DNA of 64,000 bases, from positions 13,946,368 to 14,010,367 of the forward strand of contig NC_043982.1 in assembly GCF_902150065.1 (NCBI RefSeq), read 5' to 3'. The stretch is from Myripristis murdjan (lineage: Eukaryota; Chordata; Actinopteri; Holocentriformes; Holocentridae). Positions 58,774-64,000 of the stretch are shown here, piece after piece. Positions within the stretch are counted from its first letter, which is position 1. Every line of letters begins with the position of its first letter. Below the pieces are notes generated by a model, which had not been told where the DNA came from, made no database searches, and saw only the letters and a list, made by a program, of their open reading frames with translations. The position numbers and the translations under genes were made by a program.

Positions 58774-61305
58774 CTCATCATCATTTGCTGCAGACATAGG
58801 TGGTACCTCATTCTCTTCTGGTGGAGGCACAGGCTCTTTGACTACATAGAGAATATGGGGAAAATAAACTTAAGCCACACCTCACCTAGATTCACCTACT
58901 GACCATCGTGCTTTAACCATTTCAAAGAATGTTATGATAGTAATCTAACTATACTGTATAGCAGAAAAATGTGATGACCACTCACAAATTAATTCAAACT
59001 ACATTATAATAGCAATGTAAACAAATAAAATCAGTATTAATAACATGTACAGGTGTGACGCAGTTAAGTCTTAAGTCTTTACTTACTTCCCACCAAGAAT
59101 TGTCAACAGGTGTGGCGAGGCTGTAGGATGAAGCTTGTGAGTGAGATTGCCTTGGTGTATCACTGAGACCAGTAACACACATGGCTGTCCATTCACAAAG
59201 ACATGCTGCAGTGTCTGCTCACTCTGCATGGGGCAGGACCTCTGTTGAGATAAAAGATATAAAACATTAAATATTATAGAACTACGAGAACTATGTCAGA
59301 CTAAACCAACAACTAGGCAGGAGAGCTGTGTAACTGCATTCAAAAGAGTGGTCTGTATGATTAAAACAACTGTTTACATACTGTATACTTACCTTTTGCA
59401 TGGGGCTGTAAGCGACGCATTCATCCACCTGTCAATGCCTTTCTGAATCGTACTGAAGTCTTTACACCTTAAAATAAATAAATAAATAAATAAATCACAT
59501 GTAGGATATGTAGATTAACGAACCAATATTTGTAGTTTTACAATAAATTCTTGCAAGTACAGTCATTTGATTAACGAAAAACATGCATTGATTTTCATCT
59601 TATATAATTAAATAATCCTTACAAGATATCAACACTGTTGACTCTTCTTCTTACAACAGTACAAGCCGCATTCTTGCACTTTTGGGTTATTTCGGTTGTC
59701 ATGAGATGGTCGAGACAACATGCAACCATGTCCTCCTCTGTCCCATACGCATCCCATGAAGTCCTTTTAAAGCGTCCAACTGTTTTTAGCCACAATAATT
59801 TCCCCTGGGACCACTCCTTCTCAAAATGTTTGTGAACTTGGAGAAGGATGGAGATCCAATTATTGGAACTAGCATTAAGGGACTTTTTTTACCCCAAGTC
59901 TCCTCTTGATGGCAAGATGAAGCATGTACAGGAGGTTGTCCACTGTACATGTGTTTGTCATTGACATAGTTTGCTGCTCAATCAACCCCTCTCCTCCCCA
60001 ATATGGACAGCAATTCTGTGTTTTTTGTGGTGGCGGGTGTACTGCTGCATCTTTGATATTATGCTTTTTCGCTGGAGGAGGGGAGTTGAAATACTTTGAT
60101 TTTCTCTTTCGAGTACTTTGTTTCCTCCATTTCTCCTCTTGTGATAGCGGAAGTGTTTCTTGACCATCAATTTGCTCTTCATTGGTGTTTGGCTGTGTTG
60201 TCTGTGGAACCTGTTTTTTGATTAGCATTCCCTTAATTCTTCCCACAACAAACTCCTGCTGGAGCTGCAGAAAGTCTCCTGCTCTCCTATGCATTTTTTT
60301 TTTTTTTTTTTTTTTTGCCAGAACATTTTTTTGTTGTGCGGAACCAGTTCTCCACAATGGCATTGCTGTCTCTTGTTTTGCCAAGATGTTTCAGCATAAC
60401 ACCTGACCAAAAGGGGGCTGTACCAGCATAATCCAAAATTATTTCCAACACAGACTCACAGAAATGGTTATTTTTTTGTGAACCCTCTGCTTCATCTTCC
60501 TTTCTCGCTTTATCTGTTTCCTTCACCACCGCTTCTGCAGGAGCAAAGAAAGGAGATGATTTCTAATTGATTTGCGCTGGTCTTCAGAGAGACTTGATTC
60601 ATCGTTATCATCTGCATTTTTTATGTTGATCTTGTCTGTCTTCTGTGTCTGTATGGCGTCCTGCTTTTGTCAGAAAAACTGGCCAAATTCCCTAAGAACA
60701 TCATCACAGCATTTTTCCTCTAGCCAGCCAGTTTCCACAAGGAGTCGGAGAACAGTAGTGAGTTTTTGGGAACTGAGCTCTTTGTTGTTGAGTAGCACCC
60801 TTGGATCCAGGACAGATAGGCTTCTCACCAATGAATATTTCACTGGTGCCTTTTCAAAAACCTTAGACACCATCCTCACCAAAAAAAGCTTAAAGTTTTG
60901 CCTAAACTCAAGCCTCTGCCTCTCAGCTCCTGAGTTCTTCACATGTTCCTCCAAAGCTCGCTCTGTAGCGAAGCCAACTTTCACTTTGTTGACATCCACA
61001 TGGTTATCTTGTGCTTCATGATCAACTTTGAGAAGCTTGAGAGTGTTGGTTGCACTCATGATTACACTGGGCTTGACAAACCTCTCCAAAAGACTCCTAA
61101 GTAGAGTTGTGAGATCACTGCACATAAATGGCAGCATGGGTTTGTCAGTTTGGTATAGCTTCAAAAATGGCGTGACTTCCCTTGCAACCATTAGAAAGAA
61201 GTTGAGTTTGGCTGGGAAGAGGTCATCATGGACAATGACCTCAGCTTTCTCAAAGGACTTTGTGCATGGCTCTGTAATTTTTTGGTTTTGGCAGCACTGA
61301 TGTAT
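58774..61305 (-). pseudogene. Remnant of an unrecognised multi-exon gene with a cysteine-peptidase-like box
   Basis: Not recognised by name. Minus-strand pieces: 60670-61300 (about 210 residues, with HDDLFPAKLNFFL, TDKPMLPF, VKYSLVRSLSVLDPR), 60287-60529 (with RDSNAIVENWFRTTKK), 59875-60300 (Lys-rich, then NCCPYWGGEGLI and MTNTCTVDNLLYMLHLAIK), and exons 59393-59467 (CKDFSTIQKGIDRWMNASL) and 59087-59239 (HVFVNGQPCVLLVSVIH), both with good GT-AG borders and compatible phases. A further candidate exon is at 58774-58841. The TNTCTVDNLLY box resembles the catalytic-Cys box of papain-fold ubiquitin-type peptidases (NTCxxxxxLQ), but the matching His box was not found. The coding sequence is not continuous. 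Its upstream part is cut off by the LINE at 61306, and a Tc1 lies on its downstream side. Proteins like this recur in many fish genomes, which suggests a transposon-borne origin; this is an impression, not a search result. Confidence 0.5.
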
Positions 61306-64000
61306 GGCAAGGCAAGGCAAAGCAAGTTTATTTATATAGCACAATTTAACACAAGGTAATTCAAAGTGCTTTACAGAAACATTAAAAGCAACAAGACACA
61401 AATTAAAACAATAAAAACAGTCAATAAAAAGGGAAATAAAAATTTAGAATGATAGCAATAATAAAATACAGTAACATAAAATATAAAATAACATAAAATA
61501 ACAACAGGCTCAGTACACTGCCTGAGCTAGACGGCCAAGGGCCCAGGGCGTGATAGGCCTTATCACCCCTGCGGCTCCTTGCCACCAAAAGGCAATAGGC
61601 CAAGTGTCCAGGCCGTGATAGCCTATATCACGCCCGCGACTCCTTGCCACCAGACTAGACAAAATTTGAGTTTAAATTCAAAACCAGCTCTGTCAGAGAT
61701 TTCAGCTAGTATCTCTTGTCCCTGGCTCTGAACCATCAGGAATTTGGTTGGTCGGGTCTGTTTTTTTTTTGTTTTTTTTTTTTTGTATGGGACGTCGCCC
61801 TTAATAATACATCACACTATTTGCTCTTGAGTCCTTCACTCAGAGTCTTACAGTCCCGCCGGACACAGGTTCCACACTCTGGTCTTATTCAGATCGTAAT
61901 GAACTCTAAAGATCCATCACAGGACGTCTCCCTTCTAGATCTGAATTCACAGCCTGCTCCCCAGTGTCGAGTCACAGCAGTAGCTGACTCAGACTTCCCG
62001 GTCACCCCCCGCAGGGATGCCGACAGCCCAACCTCTTAATTCCTTAGACTCTGAAACCTCTCCTATTAGAGATTTCAGCCCGGACTCAGTCCTCAGCCCT
62101 GGAATCTCTGACATTTGCTGCTGATTTAACAATAAACCTAAATAAAACAGTCAGGATAAGAAACAAAGTAAGAAAAATAAAAGGCATAAATAAACAGTGG
62201 GTAGTTTAAAAGTACGGGCAGTACAACAGGTAGTCCTTGGAGTGCGGAGGAGGCATAAATCAACAGTGTGTAGTTAAAAAGTACAGGCAATACAACAGGC
62301 AAGTATTTAATCTAACAGAACGCTTCAGTGAACAGTAGTGTTTTTAGCCCTGATTTAAAGGAGCTGACAGACTGAGCAGACCTCAGATCTACAGGAATTT
62401 TGTTCCATAGGTGAGGAGCATAGTAAGTGAATGCTGCCTCACCTTGCTTGGTTCTTGTTCTTGGAACACACAACAAACCAGTTCCAGATGACCTAAGGGG
62501 TCTAGATGCATTGTAGGGAACCAGTAGATCAAGCATATATTTTGGTCCGAGACCATTCAGGGCTTTGTAGACCAGCAGTAAGATTTTAAAATCTATCCTT
62601 TGACTCACAGGAAGCCAGTGTAGCGATTTAATGACCGGTGTCATTAAATCCAGTTTCCTGGTGTTTATAAGGACTCTGGCGGCAGCGTTCTGAATCAGCT
62701 GCAGCTGTCTGATTGATTTTTTGTTAAGGCCTGTAAATATGCCATTGCAATAGTCCAACCTACTAAAAATGAATGCATGAATAAGTTTTTCCATGTCTTG
62801 TTTAGACAGAAACCCCTTAATTCTAGCAATGTTTTTCAGGTGGTAATAGGCAGATTTAGTGATAAACTTTAAATGGCTGTTGAGGTTCAGGTCTGAGTCA
62901 ATGATAACACCAAGATTTCTGGCTTGATTCGTAGCTGTCAGTGACATAGAGCCAAGGTGAGCGCTGATCTTTGCCCTTTCATTTTTTGGGCCAAAAATTA
63001 ATACTTCTGTCTTTTCTGGATTTAGCTGGAGAAAATTCTGGCACATCCATTCATTGATTTGATGAATACAGTTACTCAATGAGAGTAAGGGACTGTAGTC
63101 ATGTGATGACACTGAGATATAGAGTTGTGTGTCATCGGCATATGTATGATAGGAGATGTTGTGATGTTCCATAATCTGGGCTAGGGGTAGCACATAGATG
63201 TTGAATAGAAGTGGTCCAAGAATGGACCCTTGAGGAACCCCACATGTGATTGTGGTTCGCTCAGATTTATGGTTACCAACTGACACAAAAAAGTCCCTAT
63301 CTTGTAAGTAAGATTTGAACCATTGTAGCACAGTGTCGGTGAGTCCCACCCACTTTTCCAATCTGCTAAGTAGAATATTATGATCAACTGTATCAAATGC
63401 AGCACTGAGATCTAGTAATACCAGGACAGAGGATTTGCATGCATCAGTATTCTGATGAATATCATTTAAGACTTTGATAAGTACAGTCTCAGTGCTGTGG
63501 TGTGGCCGAAATCCAGATTGAAATCTGTTAAAAAGATTGTTTTGCATCATAAAAGTATGGATTTGCTGGAAGACAACCCTTTCAATGATTTTCCCCAAAA
63601 ATGGCAGATTTGATATTGGCCTATAGTTACTAATTGTTGTGGCATCCAGATTTGATTTTTTTAGAAGAGGTTCTATTACTGCAGTTTTCAAGGCCTGGGG
63701 AAACTGGCCTGCTTTAAGAGAAGTATTTATTATCTGCAGTACATCCGGAGCTATGCAGTTAAAAATGGTTTTAAAAAAGTTTGAAGGCAGAATATCAAGG
63801 CAGCATGTTGTGGGCTTTAATTTTGAAACCGTTTCTGTTAGAGTTGTGTAATCAAGGAGGCTAAAATGTCCTAGATTAACCGGAGAACAGGAAGGCACAA
63901 GTGTTATCATTCCTGAGCTGGAACTGCACACTGCCTGTCTTATCTGCAATATTTTGTTTGTGAAGAAGGCTGCAAAGTCATTACATGACTTGTTGGACAG
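61306..64000 (-). mobile_element. L2-like LINE, 3' part, continuing past the right edge
   Basis: The element runs on the minus strand. Its coding frame occupies 62312-63949 (below), and a 1-kb 3' untranslated region ends near 61306 with GGCAAGGCAA-type units, typical of short tandem LINE tails. The 3' region contains a duplicated block: CCTTGCCACCA with a nearby GGC(A)GTGATAG word occurs at 61515-61585 and again at 61595-61655. Its endonuclease half lies beyond the window. Confidence 0.88.
62312..63949 (-). CDS. LINE reverse transcriptase (ORF2, C-terminal 545 residues seen)
   Basis: An open frame of 545 residues with no stop. Reverse-transcriptase blocks in order: YRPISNLPFLGKIIERVV, FQSGFRPHHSTETVLIKV, VLLDLSAAFDTVDHNILL (first catalytic Asp), GVPQGSILGPLLFNIYVLPL, and YHTYADDTQLYIS (YADD catalytic pair). 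Then come LNPEKTEVLIFG, LDYCNGIF and the C-terminal LKSLHWLPVSQRIDFKILLL and AFTYYAPHLWNKIPVDLRSA. This order is typical of the L2/CR1 group common in fish. The start given is the first Met in the open stretch; the true protein begins further upstream, and the window edge cuts it. The open frame suggests a fairly recent copy. Confidence 0.92.
   Translation of the reverse strand: MQIRQAVCSSSSGMITLVPSCSPVNLGHFSLLDYTTLTETVSKLKPTTCCLDILPSNFFKTIFNCIAPDVLQIINTSLKAGQFPQALKTAVIEPLLKKSNLDATTISNYRPISNLPFLGKIIERVVFQQIHTFMMQNNLFNRFQSGFRPHHSTETVLIKVLNDIHQNTDACKSSVLVLLDLSAAFDTVDHNILLSRLEKWVGLTDTVLQWFKSYLQDRDFFVSVGNHKSERTTITCGVPQGSILGPLLFNIYVLPLAQIMEHHNISYHTYADDTQLYISVSSHDYSPLLSLSNCIHQINEWMCQNFLQLNPEKTEVLIFGPKNERAKISAHLGSMSLTATNQARNLGVIIDSDLNLNSHLKFITKSAYYHLKNIARIKGFLSKQDMEKLIHAFIFSRLDYCNGIFTGLNKKSIRQLQLIQNAAARVLINTRKLDLMTPVIKSLHWLPVSQRIDFKILLLVYKALNGLGPKYMLDLLVPYNASRPLRSSGTGLLCVPRTRTKQGEAAFTYYAPHLWNKIPVDLRSAQSVSSFKSGLKTLLFTEAFC

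Noticed and set aside
58774-58841. An exon reading KEPVPPPEENEVPPMSAAN as a firm part of the gene remnant
   Set aside because: Its splice signals are acceptable but its phase does not fit the preceding exon at 59087-59239, so it is kept only as a candidate.

Overview
This is vertebrate nuclear DNA, almost certainly from a teleost fish and probably a percomorph. The genes are split into exons with GT-AG introns and have vertebrate orthologues. The spaces hold long (CA)n, (GA)n and (TA)n tracts and typical fish transposable elements (hAT, Tc1, LINE). No tRNA, rRNA or CRISPR array was recognised. For every gene assembled in full here, the coding exons sum to a whole number of codons.

Left block, 1-24.4 kb, all on the minus strand: a tandem set of three METTL21 lysine methyltransferase genes (a mettl21c-like gene running off the left edge, a second complete mettl21c-like gene with an acidic tail, and mettl21e), followed by ercc5 (XPG endonuclease, 15 coding exons, 1172 codons). 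The ercc5-mettl21e-mettl21c neighbourhood is also known in mammals. One ercc5 intron is a minor-spliceosome AT-AC intron.

Middle block, 24.4-35.5 kb: ercc5 is head to head with blzf1 (golgin-45, plus strand). blzf1 is tail to tail with the single-exon trmt10c (mitochondrial RNase P subunit). trmt10c is head to head with txnl4b (Dim1-like). The block therefore has two divergent promoter regions.

Transposon nest, 36.6-50.8 kb: one hAT-type element of about 14.2 kb, with matching 8-bp target duplications, has received at least six further insertions. They are a Tc1 remnant, a 958-bp inverted-repeat element, an old broken hAT with a deleted LINE inside it, a young 4.47-kb hAT with perfect 8-bp target duplications and an open 817-codon three-exon transposase, and two more hAT relatives.

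Right block, 50.8-64 kb: a tyrosinase-family gene on the minus strand (seven coding exons, all six copper-binding histidines present) with a Tc1 remnant in its fourth intron; a broken Tc1 with long inverted repeats; a minus-strand remnant of an unrecognised multi-exon gene with a cysteine-peptidase-like box; and an L2-like LINE entering from the right edge.

The host genes serve separate jobs: protein lysine methylation, excision repair, Golgi structure, mitochondrial tRNA processing, splicing and pigment synthesis. I found no convincing new multi-gene system. The most notable items are the nested hAT insertions with a possibly active young copy, the AT-AC intron, and the divergence among the METTL21 paralogues.
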